Positions 11,224-20,482 are shown, counted from the first letter of the stretch. The stretch is 64,000 nucleotides of DNA from Nitrobacteraceae bacterium AZCC 1564 (GCA_036924835.1 JBAGRR010000001.1:992001-1056000), one strand, 5' to 3'. Numbers and translations are program-made. Notes: generated by a model from the letters alone, not told the origin.

Positions 11224-12054
11224 ATGAGGACTGTCTTGCCGCAAACATTCTTTGAAAAGTCCGCGCGTATCGGTCGGATCGCTGCGGGAGCAATACTGTT
11301 TATGTTTGCGGCGTCGGCATCGCTCCACACCGCGCGTGCCGACAATCCAAAACCTGATTTGACACTCAAAAGCAAAGCTGCCGAGATCACGGTCTCGCTC
11401 GATGCCGATCTTAAAGCCAATCAGCCGCTCGCCGAGAACCTGCTCGCTGAGGGCAAACGGTGGGCACAGAAATATCTCGCCGACGCCAACAAGGAATTCA
11501 AGCAATCGCCCGAGCTTTTCCGCGAAGGGCGAACCTGGAGCGTTGAGCGGAACTACGAAACCAGATCGGTCGTTGCAGGTCACTACGTGAGCATCGCGCG
11601 AACCGATTACATGAACACGGGCGGCGCGCATCCCAACACGGACATCAATACGATCATCTGGGATAACACGGCCAAGAAACGCATCAGCATCCGCCCATTC
11701 TTCAAGGAAACCGCCGACAACGGCCCGACGATGAAAGCGATGCTCGAGGCCATCGTTGTCTCGCTTCGTGCCGAGAAGAAAAAACGCGACACCTACACCA
11801 CGGATGCGGACATCAAAAACTACATTGAACCCAAGCTTCTCAAGATTGGCGCAGTTACGTTCGCGCCATCAACGGAGGCAGGAAAAAGCTCGGGATTGAT
11901 TTTCGACTATCCGCCCTACGCAGTCGGCGCCTATGCGGAAGGCGCGTATGATGCATTTGTGCCGTGGGATGTGCTCAAGCCGTATCTTTCAGCCGAAGGG
12001 ATTGCAGTGTTCGGCGGCAGTCGCCCGGTGGACACCAGCAAATCCGAAAAATGA
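11224..12054 (+). CDS. exported DUF3298 domain-containing protein
   Basis: A 276-residue protein with an N-terminal export signal (hydrophobic IAAGAILFMFAASASLHTARA, cleavage probably after ARA). The mature part has a DUF4163/DUF3298-like layout, with Y-N-TGGAHPNTD as the most recognisable piece; this pattern occurs in RsiV-type and other periplasmic proteins. It is probably periplasmic. It stands between mutB and meaB, and its stop overlaps the meaB start (ATGATGA), so it is in the same transcript though no metabolic link is obvious. Confidence 0.8.
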   Translation: MRTVLPQTFFEKSARIGRIAAGAILFMFAASASLHTARADNPKPDLTLKSKAAEITVSLDADLKANQPLAENLLAEGKRWAQKYLADANKEFKQSPELFREGRTWSVERNYETRSVVAGHYVSIARTDYMNTGGAHPNTDINTIIWDNTAKKRISIRPFFKETADNGPTMKAMLEAIVVSLRAEKKKRDTYTTDADIKNYIEPKLLKIGAVTFAPSTEAGKSSGLIFDYPPYAVGAYAEGAYDAFVPWDVLKPYLSAEGIAVFGGSRPVDTSKSEK

Positions 12055-13034
12055 TGAAAGCCGCGTCGGCCTCCCAGCTTGCTGACGATATCCGGCGTGG
12101 TGACCGCGCAGCCCTCGCCCGCGCGATCACTTTGGTGGAAAGCCGCCGCGCCGATCATCAGGCGCAGGCGCGCGACCTCGTGCAGGCGCTTCTGCCGCAA
12201 ACCGGCAAAGCGGTGCGGGTCGGCATCACCGGCTCCCCTGGGGTTGGAAAGTCCACGACCATCGATGCGCTAGGAATGGCGTTGATCGCGAAGGGCAATA
12301 AGGTCGCGGTGTTGGCTGTAGACCCCTCGTCGGCGCGCACCGGAGGCTCAATCCTCGGCGACAAGACCCGCATGGCCCGGCTCGCCGCCGAAGATAACGC
12401 CTTCATCAGGCCATCGCCTTCATCGGGCACGCTGGGCGGCGTAGCGGCCAAAACGCGCGAGGCGATGTTGTTGTGCGAGGCCGCCGGCTTCGATGTGGTG
12501 TTGGTGGAAACGGTCGGCATCGGACAATCGGAAACCGCCGTCTGTGACATGACGGATTTTTTTCTGGCCTTGATGCTGCCCGGTGCCGGCGATGAATTGC
12601 AGGGCATCAAGAAGGGTCTTGTCGAACTGGCCGACATGATCGCGGTTAACAAGGCCGAAGGTGACAATCTCAAGCGCGCGCAAGCCGCCGCATCGGAATA
12701 CAGGGCGGCGCTCCATATTCTGGCACCGCGATCCGAGCACTGGTTTCCCCCCGTCGTCACCTACTCCGCCCTGACCGGCGATGGCATGGATGCACTATGG
12801 GACAAGGTGCTCGCCCACCGGACCGCGATGCAGGCATCCGGCGACTTCGAGGCACGCCGCCGCGACCAGCAGGTCAAATGGATGTGGGCGATGCTGGAAG
12901 AGCGGTTGAAGGCCCGTCTGCGCTCCGATCCCGCGGTCCGTAGCAAGGTCAAGCAGGCGGAGGCCGCCGTTGCCGACGGCCGCATGACACCGGCCGTCGG
13001 GGCAGATACAGTGGTGGCGCTGCTGGAGCAGTGA
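12051..13034 (+). CDS. meaB: methylmalonyl-CoA mutase-associated GTPase MeaB
   Basis: A 327-residue G3E-family GTPase that gates cofactor loading and protects methylmalonyl-CoA mutase from inactivation. Walker A is GSPGVGKST near residue 63. Further G motifs follow: VDPSSARTGGSILGDKTRM, ETVGIGQSE, and NKAEGD for guanine recognition. The start at 12051 is chosen because it overlaps the previous stop codon; an upstream in-frame ATG at 11964 would lie deep inside the preceding gene and adds unrelated sequence. Confidence 0.95.
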   Translation: MMKAASASQLADDIRRGDRAALARAITLVESRRADHQAQARDLVQALLPQTGKAVRVGITGSPGVGKSTTIDALGMALIAKGNKVAVLAVDPSSARTGGSILGDKTRMARLAAEDNAFIRPSPSSGTLGGVAAKTREAMLLCEAAGFDVVLVETVGIGQSETAVCDMTDFFLALMLPGAGDELQGIKKGLVELADMIAVNKAEGDNLKRAQAAASEYRAALHILAPRSEHWFPPVVTYSALTGDGMDALWDKVLAHRTAMQASGDFEARRRDQQVKWMWAMLEERLKARLRSDPAVRSKVKQAEAAVADGRMTPAVGADTVVALLEQ

Positions 13035-13696
13035 TGGGCGACAAACTGCGCATCCTTATCACCGGCTTTCAGCCCTTTCCGGGCGCCCCCTACAATCCGA
13101 CACAGAAACTCGTTGAACGGCTGGTGCGGTTGCGCCGGCCAGCCTTCAACGACATCGACCGCATCGGGCATGTTTTCCCGGTGACCTACAGCACGGTCGA
13201 CCGCGAGCTGCCCGCGCTGATCGCAAACCACCACCCTCACGCCCTGCTCATGTTCGGCCTGGCGTCGCGAACACCGCATATGCGGATCGAGACTCGTGCC
13301 CGTAACGCTGTCACTCAAATCTGGCCCGACGCAGACCATACGCGTGTCCAGGGCTGGGCAATCGTTAGGGGGGCGAATGATGCGACCCGCCGTTTCGGAC
13401 CGCATACAGCGCGCCTTCTGCGAGTCGCTGAGGAAACCGGTGTCGCCGTGAAAAGCTCGCTGAGCGCCGGCTACTATCTCTGCAACTATCTCAGCTGGCG
13501 CGCCATCGAAGCTACAAAAGTGGAGAAAGGCCCCCGTCTGGCTGCATTCATCCACGTGCCGCTAATCCCGCGCGGCATTGTCTCCAAGCGTGCATCGCTG
13601 CGAGGGCGAGTCTCGTTCGAGGAAATGGTCGATGCCGGCGAAGCCATGCTCATGGAAATGGCACGGTTGGCGCGTCATTGTGCAAACAACAACTGA
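13034..13696 (+). CDS. pyroglutamyl-peptidase I family protein (peptidase C15)
   Basis: A 220-residue cysteine peptidase of the C15 fold, expected to remove N-terminal pyroglutamate. The opening ILITGFQPFPGAPYNPT is the family signature. Candidate catalytic residues are the Glu in MRIETRARN, the Cys in AGYYLCNYLSW and the His in FIHVPLIP. It is slightly divergent, lacking the usual GxxxGR block. The ATG at 13034 overlaps the meaB stop, with GGAG upstream; a GTG one codon earlier is possible. It is the last gene of the mutase operon. Confidence 0.88.
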   Translation: MGDKLRILITGFQPFPGAPYNPTQKLVERLVRLRRPAFNDIDRIGHVFPVTYSTVDRELPALIANHHPHALLMFGLASRTPHMRIETRARNAVTQIWPDADHTRVQGWAIVRGANDATRRFGPHTARLLRVAEETGVAVKSSLSAGYYLCNYLSWRAIEATKVEKGPRLAAFIHVPLIPRGIVSKRASLRGRVSFEEMVDAGEAMLMEMARLARHCANNN

Positions 13697-13800
13697 AACA
13701 GCCGGCTGACCGATATCGTCTGGCAGCCATACGCGAAGATGAGTTGTGCGTCGCAACATCCGCGGCCTAGAGATAGGCCCAACTTCGCGAGTCCTCCTCT

Positions 13801-15048
13801 ATGACCGATCCCAATGCTAGCGGATGGGTGTCATCCGCCCACCGCCCGATGGGTTTTCCCGAATTTGTCGCCATCGTCGCTGCCATCATGGCGCTGAATC
13901 CGCTGGCGATGGACATGATGCTTCCGGCGCTGCCCGATGTCGGCGCGACCTTCCACATCAGCAATGCAAACAGCCTTCAGACGATCCTGTCGGTCTTCCT
14001 GACTGGCTTTGGCGCTGGTCAGTTCATCATGGGGCCGCTCTCCGACCGTTTCGGCCGGCGGCCGATCCTGTTGTTCGGAATGCTCGTCTATGGCGCCGCC
14101 AGCATTCTCGCAATTGTCGCACCATCGTTTGAGGCGTTGCTACTTGCGCGCGCACTTCAGGGGCTCGGAACATCGGCAACCCGCGTCATTGCCACCTCGG
14201 TGGTGCGGGATTGCTACACCGGCCGCCGCATGGCGAGCGTCATGTCGCTCGCGATGATGATCTTCATCGCTGTTCCGGTGATCGCCCCCTCTTTCGGACA
14301 GGCTCTCATGCTTGCCACGCAGTGGCGCGGCATTTTCGTCGTGCTGCTGATCTATGGCGTGTTTGCGCTGGTCTGGAGCGTCCTGAGACTGCCCGAGACA
14401 TTGCCGACATCCGAGCGCAAGTCACTCGCGTTCAATGTGGTGGCCGGTAACTTCTGGCAGACCGTGTCGAACCGCCAGACCATCGGTTACGCCATCGCCG
14501 CCGGCAGCATCCAGGGAATCCTGTTCGGCTACGTCTTCTCATCGGAGCAGATCTTCACCGAGATCTACGGACTTGGTCACTATTTCACGATCGCGTTTGC
14601 TGCCGTTGCCGTGGGCATCGCCATCGCTGGTTTCCTCAACTCCCGCATCGTCGGCCGCTTCGGCATGCGTGTCATTTCGCATATCGCGCTTGTAGCCCAG
14701 CTTATCACTGCAGTTCTGATGCTCGCTGCCGCCATAGCGGGCTGGCTTCCCTTGTCGATCTACATGATCCTGTCGACAATCAGCACGTTCTCGTTCGGGC
14801 TGATGTTCTCGAACTTCACAGCGCTCGCCATGGAGCCGCAGGGCCACATCGCCGGGACCGCATCATCGCTGTTCGGGACGATCACGACGCTACTCGGCAT
14901 CCTGATCGGTTCCACGATCGGGCAACACTACAACGGCACTTTGGTGCCCTTCGCGATCGGAGCTGTTCTAGCTGCGCTGTTGGCGCTTGCGGTCGTGCTT
15001 GTGGTCGAGAAAGGCCGCCTGTTTACCCCGCACAACAAGCCGATCTGA
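13801..15048 (+). CDS. MFS transporter, Bcr/CflA drug-efflux family
   Basis: A 415-residue inner-membrane protein with twelve predicted hydrophobic helices. The opening MALNPLAMDMMLPALPDV and the loop motif GPLSDRFGRRPILLFGM (motif A of the drug:H+ antiporters) place it in the Bcr/CflA group. Such proteins expel bicyclomycin, chloramphenicol or other small molecules using the proton gradient. The real substrate cannot be told. Monocistronic by context. Confidence 0.9.
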   Translation: MTDPNASGWVSSAHRPMGFPEFVAIVAAIMALNPLAMDMMLPALPDVGATFHISNANSLQTILSVFLTGFGAGQFIMGPLSDRFGRRPILLFGMLVYGAASILAIVAPSFEALLLARALQGLGTSATRVIATSVVRDCYTGRRMASVMSLAMMIFIAVPVIAPSFGQALMLATQWRGIFVVLLIYGVFALVWSVLRLPETLPTSERKSLAFNVVAGNFWQTVSNRQTIGYAIAAGSIQGILFGYVFSSEQIFTEIYGLGHYFTIAFAAVAVGIAIAGFLNSRIVGRFGMRVISHIALVAQLITAVLMLAAAIAGWLPLSIYMILSTISTFSFGLMFSNFTALAMEPQGHIAGTASSLFGTITTLLGILIGSTIGQHYNGTLVPFAIGAVLAALLALAVVLVVEKGRLFTPHNKPI

Positions 15049-15169
15049 CGCGCAATGATGGATGGATCATTCCGGTCCATTAACCCTACCCCCGACAAAC
15101 GCGTAGATTCCCGCGTGTGAAAGCCTCGGTTGACGGTTTCCTGCATTAGCTCCTGTGCAGGAGAGCCAC

Positions 15170-16540
15170 ATGGACATCAGCCGTCGTAACCTGATCAATG
15201 TATCTGCAACCGCCGCCGCGGCGGGTGCGCTTGCCATGCCTGCCGACCCGGCGCGCGCCGCGCCGCTGACGTCTGTGCTCGGGCGGGACGCGACGCAATT
15301 CGGTGTGCGCCCCAACAGTCCGGACGATCAGACCAAAGCACTTCAGCGCGCCATCAACGAAGCCGCGAACGCGCAAATGCCGTTGGCGCTGCCTCCGGGA
15401 ATCTATCGCACCGGGCAACTGCGTTTGCCGAATGGGGCGCAACTCGTCGGGGTGCGCGGCGCGACAATTTTGAAATTCGCTGGCGGGGCGTCCCTCGTCA
15501 CCGGCGAAGGATCAAACGGCATCTATCTGTCGAACCTCACCCTCGATGGCGGCGGCATCAAGCTCGCCGACCGGCGCGGACTGCTGCACTTCGTGAACGG
15601 CCTGAATGTGCGCATCCACGATTGCGAGATCGTCGGCAGCGGCGGGTACGGCATCTGGTTTGAAAACATTGCCGGTGAAGTTCGCGGCAACATCATTCGC
15701 AAGACGGCCAACACGGCTTTTACGTCCTTCGATGCACTCGGCCTTCTGGTGGCACAGAACACCATCCAGGATGCATCCGACAACGGCATCGAGATCCTGC
15801 GCTACGCCATCGGCGACGACGGCACGCTGGTGATCAACAATCGTATCGAGGACATCAAGGCAGGTCCGGGCGGATCCGGCCAGCACGGCAATGCCATTAA
15901 CGCCTTCCGCGCCGGCAATGTGGTCGTCAGCGGCAACCGGATCCGCAATTGCGACTATTCCGGGGTGCGCGGCAATTCAGCCTCGAACATTCACATCACG
16001 GACAACAGTATCAGCGACGTGCGCGAGGTCGCGCTCTATTCGGAATTCAGTTTTGAAGGCGCCGTGATCGCCAACAACACCGTTGATATTTGCGCGCTGG
16101 GCGTTTCGGTCGCCAATTTCAACGAGGGCGGCCGGATTGCGACCGTTCACGGCAACATCATCCGCAACATCTTGCCCAAGCGCCCCATCGGCACCGCGCC
16201 GGACGATGACGGTGGCGTCGGGATCGTCGTCGAGGCGGATGCGGCGGTCACCGGCAATGTGGTCGAGAACGCCCCGGCAGTCGGCATCATGGCCGGTTGG
16301 GGAAAGTACCTGCGCGACGTCACCATAACAGGGAATGTGGTCCGCAACGCCTATATCGGCATCGGCGTCTCAGTCGTGCCCGGCGCAGGAACGGCTTTGG
16401 TCAACGGCAACCTTATCTCTGGGGCTGCGCGCGCATCGATCGTTGGGCTCGACCACGCCAAAGTCGTAACCGACGACCTTGGCAAACAGAGCACGTCACG
16501 ATTTGCCCAGATCGTACTGGGTACCAATGCCGTGCGCTGA
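15170..16540 (+). CDS. Tat-exported right-handed beta-helix repeat protein (TIGR03808 type)
   Basis: A 456-residue protein starting MDISRRNLINVSATAAAAG, a clear twin-arginine signal (SRRNLINV), so it is exported folded. The mature part is made of parallel beta-helix repeats with many N-x-I and G-N-x-I strands (NGIYLSNLTLDGG, VSGNRIRNCDYSGVRGNSAS, ITGNVVRNAYIGIGVS), as in pectate-lyase-like folds. It matches the TIGR03808 family as I recall it. The ATG at 15170 is preferred over GTG 15155 because GGAG lies 7 bases before it. No catalytic residues are recognised. Confidence 0.85.
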   Translation: MDISRRNLINVSATAAAAGALAMPADPARAAPLTSVLGRDATQFGVRPNSPDDQTKALQRAINEAANAQMPLALPPGIYRTGQLRLPNGAQLVGVRGATILKFAGGASLVTGEGSNGIYLSNLTLDGGGIKLADRRGLLHFVNGLNVRIHDCEIVGSGGYGIWFENIAGEVRGNIIRKTANTAFTSFDALGLLVAQNTIQDASDNGIEILRYAIGDDGTLVINNRIEDIKAGPGGSGQHGNAINAFRAGNVVVSGNRIRNCDYSGVRGNSASNIHITDNSISDVREVALYSEFSFEGAVIANNTVDICALGVSVANFNEGGRIATVHGNIIRNILPKRPIGTAPDDDGGVGIVVEADAAVTGNVVENAPAVGIMAGWGKYLRDVTITGNVVRNAYIGIGVSVVPGAGTALVNGNLISGAARASIVGLDHAKVVTDDLGKQSTSRFAQIVLGTNAVR

Positions 16541-16900
16541 CGACGTCCGCAGCGCCTGCATCGCCAAGGATGGCCTCGTGAAGGATGGGGAAGCCAACGG
16601 CGGGGCAGTTAAGGGCGGAGCGCTGACCGGCCGAGGCTCAACAGGTGGCCGCTCGACTGGCAGTGCGGCCTCTACCTCAACCGGCCTGTCCCGACCGGGC
16701 TCAGGCGGTGCAAGCGTTTCCCAAGCCTTCAGCGCGGCATGGGCTTCGCGGACGATCTTCAGGAATTCCGGCTCATTGTAATAGAGTTTCCACCGACCAC
16801 TCTCATAAAGCTCAATCAGATATTTGAGCCTGCGTTCGGCGAGCATTCGCCAGCGTACGACGACGCTTCGACCCGAGTCAGCAGCAGAGAGCTTGGTCAT
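16496..16900 (-). CDS. TIGR03809-like family protein
   Basis: A 134-residue protein: a basic, helical N-terminal half (VVRWRMLAERRLKYLIELYESGRW) followed by a proline-rich low-complexity tail from about residue 70. It resembles the TIGR03809 family, small proteins of Bradyrhizobiaceae found beside TIGR03808 genes; I rely on memory for this. It converges on the beta-helix gene, with the two coding ends overlapping by 45 bases. No signal peptide or known catalytic motif. Confidence 0.7.
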   Translation of the reverse strand: MTKLSAADSGRSVVVRWRMLAERRLKYLIELYESGRWKLYYNEPEFLKIVREAHAALKAWETLAPPEPGRDRPVEVEAALPVERPPVEPRPVSAPPLTAPPLASPSFTRPSLAMQALRTSSAHGIGTQYDLGKS

Positions 16901-17067
16901 CAGAAATTCCGTTGTGGGTAATCAAACTGAGCCAGCACTGAATCGTATAGCGACAGATTCGCTATGAAGGCTCAAGACCTGCGGCGCCCCCAAGCGCGGC
17001 CTGGAAAGAGAAATATCTATAAAAAGCGAAAGTCCTGTGACGCAATTCCTTAACGATCAAGGTGAGA

Positions 17068-17083
17068 CCGGCCGATCAGCCGG
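17068..17083 (-). other. small hairpin after the di-haem DUF4384 gene
   Basis: CCGGC, loop CGATCA, GCCGG lies 15 bases beyond the stop codon of the minus-strand gene. There is no T-run, so it is a weak terminator candidate at most. Confidence 0.3.
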
Positions 17084-17097
17084 CCTCATGCAGGATT

Positions 17098-19404
17098 TCA
17101 GCGGACCTGAAGCTGAATCGCTGCCCTGAAAGAGACGCGCGACCCTTGGGGCGGCGGCTGGCGCCCCGATACCGCGGCTGCCCCGGTATTGGTCACCCCC
17201 GATATAGCCGGAGCACCGGAATTGGCAGGGACGACAGCGATGGAGCGAGCAACCGCGGTGGTGTAATTCGGCACCGGCGTAAACTGGTTCTTGTTGAAGT
17301 CATGCTGGATCCGATCCCCGCCGCCCGCCTGTGTGGCACAGACAGCCGTGACCGTTTCGCGCCCTTTGTCCTTCATCCTGAACTGAAACGGCGCCCCCGC
17401 CCCGGGAAATTGGATCGGAACGCCCGCCTTGATGAAGTTCTCCTGCTGGAAGCGGTTTGGCATTAAGACCGTGCCTTCGCCCTTCTCGTCGATATCCATC
17501 AGTGTCAGGAAACAATCTCGGGAGGTCACGATGGTGAACACCGGACTGTCACCCACACGGTAGCTGTCCTGGTCCGAGGTCAGCGAAAGATCTATGTCGC
17601 CCCCAACCGGCCGCGCGACAGGCTGGACGGCCGGACGCCCGCTCATCTGCACGGGCTTGAGATCAGTCATGTCCGGAGCAATTTCGCGAAAGGCGAGCTC
17701 GAAAGCATCGCGGGGGACCGATCCTTGCGAGAGCCGGCGCAGCAACGGACGATACTTCTTAGCGACATCCGCGCCCCCCTCCTTGAATTCGGTCTTGGTG
17801 AGGCCAAGTTCGGCTGCTGCTAGCGTCAGATCGAGATCGTCTTCATAGCGCTTCGCCAACGCATTGATCATCTCAATGCCGTTAAGCTTGAGTGCGGGAT
17901 CAAGCCCCGCGCGCTTCATGGCATCCGCGAAGCGCTTGCCGTCGCCCTCGATCAGGGCATCCATCTTGTCATGCGGCGGATAAAGACCCTCGACCTGCTC
18001 CCGAACCTCACGGGGGAAAGTGCGGCCATTCAGGATCAGGTCGCGGACGTCATCCTTGGCCTTGCGCATGCCCTGATCATGGCACCCCATACACGAGATG
18101 CCGTTGGTGACGGAGAAATCCTTACGCGAGGGATCGCGGACAATTGCCGTCGGCCCTTTGTCGAGCCGCTCACCGGTGGCCTTGTTCAGGTAGTAGGCCT
18201 GAAACCCATTGGGCAGGCTGAAGATCGTCTCCCCGCCGTCGTGATGGAAAGTGTTCTGCCCCGACGGACCAAGCGGGTAATCGAACAGGTTTTGACGGTC
18301 CTTGTTTCCAGCGAAATCATATGACGTCCAGAAGTAGCCACTGCGCGATGGATGGCGTTCGATCAAGCGATTGTTCTGGCTAACACCGGACTTCTGGAAC
18401 GCTGCGCGTTGCGCGACGAAATTGCGGATGTTGCCTTCGATATCGATCCCCTGCTCGCGCGCGAGCTGCTGAAACGTGTTGGGCAACTGAAGCAGCACGT
18501 CGTACAGCGGCGGTTGCGAGGCAACGAACGCAAACCAGTCCGCACGAACATAAGCCATCGGAGCGCGCGTGCTGGTGGCCAGGGCGCGGCTGGTCTCGGT
18601 ATCCGGGTCGACCATGTAGGGATACGTCGCGATAACATTTTCCCAGTCACTTCCATTCCAGCCAAGATCGGCCAGATTGAAGCGAATGATCGTGCGTTCG
18701 GGATCGATCGTCTCCAGCTTGATCACATCCGAGGAACGGCTGAGCGAATTGAGGAATTTGACCGCAGCCTGCCGGTAGACATTCATCGCCGCCGCATCGG
18801 CGCAGATGTTGGCGAGATGGGTTAGCGTCAGATAACGCGTGGTCTGGCGCCGCTGAGGCAACTGCTTGTCGAGATCTTTCGCCATCAACGCAATCATGTC
18901 GTTCGGCGTTATGAACTTGTGCGCTTCGCATGTCGCAGTCGCTTTGGTCCCGAGTGCGGAAATCCAGTCCTCAAGCGCCTTGATGTCTGCCTCCGATACG
19001 CGCGGATATCTGGTCTCGCCTTCGTAGTTGATGTCGTATGGCATCTCCTTGTCGGCAATCTGCCGAAAGAGCTTCGAACCAAGCGGATTTCCGGGAAGTA
19101 CGTAGTGCGGGTTTGAGGCAATCTCGTCGAGCTTCAGAATGTTGCCGAAGTTCTTCGCCGGCCGCTCGCGCTCCACCAGCTTACCCTGCTGGTGGCAGCG
19201 CGCGCAGTGCTGTTCGAGAACATTGAACGCAGCCTTCGCAACCGGGTCAGACGGTGAAGTGATGGCTTCCGACGTGTTTGCACGGACAGCTGCCTCGCCG
19301 GGTTTCCCTTCCTGAGCGAACGCAATTCCGGAAATACCAAAAGCCAATCCCACGGCGACCGTAAGCCCGATCGCCCTGAGGCGAAATTCCGGCAATCCGC
19401 TCAT
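17098..19404 (-). CDS. exported di-haem cytochrome c-type protein with C-terminal DUF4384
   Basis: A 768-residue protein with a signal peptide (AVGLAFGISGIAFA). The first haem-binding motif CARCH is at about residues 67-71, in a cytochrome c-like domain preceding LEDWISALG; a second, CMGCH, is at about 438-442. The middle 160-430 has no fold I recognise. From about 607 comes a DUF4384-like beta domain (LTSDQDSYRVGDSPVFTIVTS, LTLMDIDEKGEGTVLMPN). It is likely periplasmic or surface-linked and redox-active. The ATG at 19404 is preferred (GAGGGGAAG just upstream). It is the last gene of the sigma/anti-sigma/subtilase/OmpA row. Confidence 0.8.
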   Translation of the reverse strand: MSGLPEFRLRAIGLTVAVGLAFGISGIAFAQEGKPGEAAVRANTSEAITSPSDPVAKAAFNVLEQHCARCHQQGKLVERERPAKNFGNILKLDEIASNPHYVLPGNPLGSKLFRQIADKEMPYDINYEGETRYPRVSEADIKALEDWISALGTKATATCEAHKFITPNDMIALMAKDLDKQLPQRRQTTRYLTLTHLANICADAAAMNVYRQAAVKFLNSLSRSSDVIKLETIDPERTIIRFNLADLGWNGSDWENVIATYPYMVDPDTETSRALATSTRAPMAYVRADWFAFVASQPPLYDVLLQLPNTFQQLAREQGIDIEGNIRNFVAQRAAFQKSGVSQNNRLIERHPSRSGYFWTSYDFAGNKDRQNLFDYPLGPSGQNTFHHDGGETIFSLPNGFQAYYLNKATGERLDKGPTAIVRDPSRKDFSVTNGISCMGCHDQGMRKAKDDVRDLILNGRTFPREVREQVEGLYPPHDKMDALIEGDGKRFADAMKRAGLDPALKLNGIEMINALAKRYEDDLDLTLAAAELGLTKTEFKEGGADVAKKYRPLLRRLSQGSVPRDAFELAFREIAPDMTDLKPVQMSGRPAVQPVARPVGGDIDLSLTSDQDSYRVGDSPVFTIVTSRDCFLTLMDIDEKGEGTVLMPNRFQQENFIKAGVPIQFPGAGAPFQFRMKDKGRETVTAVCATQAGGGDRIQHDFNKNQFTPVPNYTTAVARSIAVVPANSGAPAISGVTNTGAAAVSGRQPPPQGSRVSFRAAIQLQVR

Positions 19405-19482
19405 CAAAGCTTCCCCTCACATACTTCTCAACGACAGGCCGTCGGCTATTGGTCGTTTCAGCGCATGAGCGCGTTCAAGGAA

Positions 19483-20133
19483 CTATCGTCCAGTCGTCGC
19501 CTGGATTGTGGTGTTGACGATCTGAACGCGGCGATTTTCCGCGCTCAGCGGGTCGGTCGTATTCTTCAACTGTTCTGCGCCGAAACCGGTGGCAATCAGG
19601 GTGTCTGGCGCGAGCTTATATTGCTCAATCAGAATTCGGCGAACGGCATTGGCGCGACGCTGGGAAAGCGTTTGATTGTAGTCCGCACGACCGGCAGCGT
19701 CCGTGTGGCCGTTGATCAGGAAGACAGAGCCCTTCGGACCTTGGCGTGACAATGCAGCTGCGAGCGCCATCAACACCGGCGCAGCTTTTGGCGTGATTTC
19801 AGCGGAGTCGTAATCGAACAGGATGTCCAGATCGATCGCGGGCTTGTCGCGCGAGATGTCCGCAATCAGCGCCCGCTCATCGACGCTTGGGACTGCAGCC
19901 GGTTCGACGCTGATGGAACGGGTCCGAATCCGATCAATGACCTGCCTTTCGGCAACAGTTTTCGGATCAGCCGCAAGGCTTCGCGTCAGCGGCACGTTCG
20001 ATTTCAATGCCGCTCCAATCTGGTCTTCGAGCGACTGCGCGTACGCGGGATCGACCAGCGCCGCCATCGCAAACACCGCCAGGACCGGCGCAGATCCAAT
20101 GATTGTCAAAAAAGGGGGAAATTTGAATTGCAT
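19483..20133 (-). CDS. OmpA family peptidoglycan-associated protein
   Basis: A 216-residue protein from the ATG at 20133. The signal peptide is APVLAVFAMAALVDPAYA. The C-terminal OmpA domain (about residues 105-210) has LDILFDYDSAEITPKAAPVL, the peptidoglycan-binding NGHTDAAGRADYNQTLSQRRANAVRR core and the closing ENRRVQI. There is no beta-barrel and no lipobox, so it is a soluble periplasmic cell-wall-binding protein. The longer upstream frame is rejected because its extra 88 residues look non-coding. Confidence 0.88.
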   Translation of the reverse strand: MQFKFPPFLTIIGSAPVLAVFAMAALVDPAYAQSLEDQIGAALKSNVPLTRSLAADPKTVAERQVIDRIRTRSISVEPAAVPSVDERALIADISRDKPAIDLDILFDYDSAEITPKAAPVLMALAAALSRQGPKGSVFLINGHTDAAGRADYNQTLSQRRANAVRRILIEQYKLAPDTLIATGFGAEQLKNTTDPLSAENRRVQIVNTTIQATTGR

Positions 20134-20482
20134 GAGAAGGTCTTCAACAATGTCATTTGCGGCAGTCAGCCCGCCGCTTGTGCATCCTCGTCTGGTTGGA
20201 TCAAAACGGTCAAGTCTTGGGCAAACTACAAGTTCATCGGCAACGCCGGATGACAGCACGGCTGGCGAAGACCCGTCCGGGGGACAACCGGACGGGTCAA
20301 GCCGTGACGGCGCGAGGGTGGATGGGCACACGCGCCGGCAAGCTACGAGGGCGGGAAATTCGCCTTCGCGTGAATTCGTCGGCCGACAGCGGAACAAGGT
20401 TCACACAAGAACGGCGACAGAATTTGCAAAAATCCACCAGCCGGCTGCGTTGATATGGACGGTAAGAGCCCGCGCGAACGAT
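20134..20482. other. 349-bp gap between subtilase and ompA-type genes
   Basis: No gene is recognised. The region holds the hairpin at 20270-20298 and presumably the 5' leader or promoter of the minus-strand OmpA-type gene. The short frames across it lack motifs. Confidence 0.5.
20270..20298. other. perfect 11-bp inverted repeat (hairpin)
   Basis: GACCCGTCCGG, a 7-base loop, then CCGGACGGGTC. It lies about 185 bases after the subtilase stop and 137 before the OmpA-type start on the minus strand. No T-run follows on either strand, so a simple intrinsic terminator is not supported. A leader-RNA structure or a transcript-processing site would also fit. Confidence 0.45.

Noticed and set aside
11964-12050. 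Longer start for MeaB
   Set aside because: The extra 29 residues lie inside the DUF3298 gene and do not resemble MeaB; the start at 12051 overlaps the preceding stop codon as usual.
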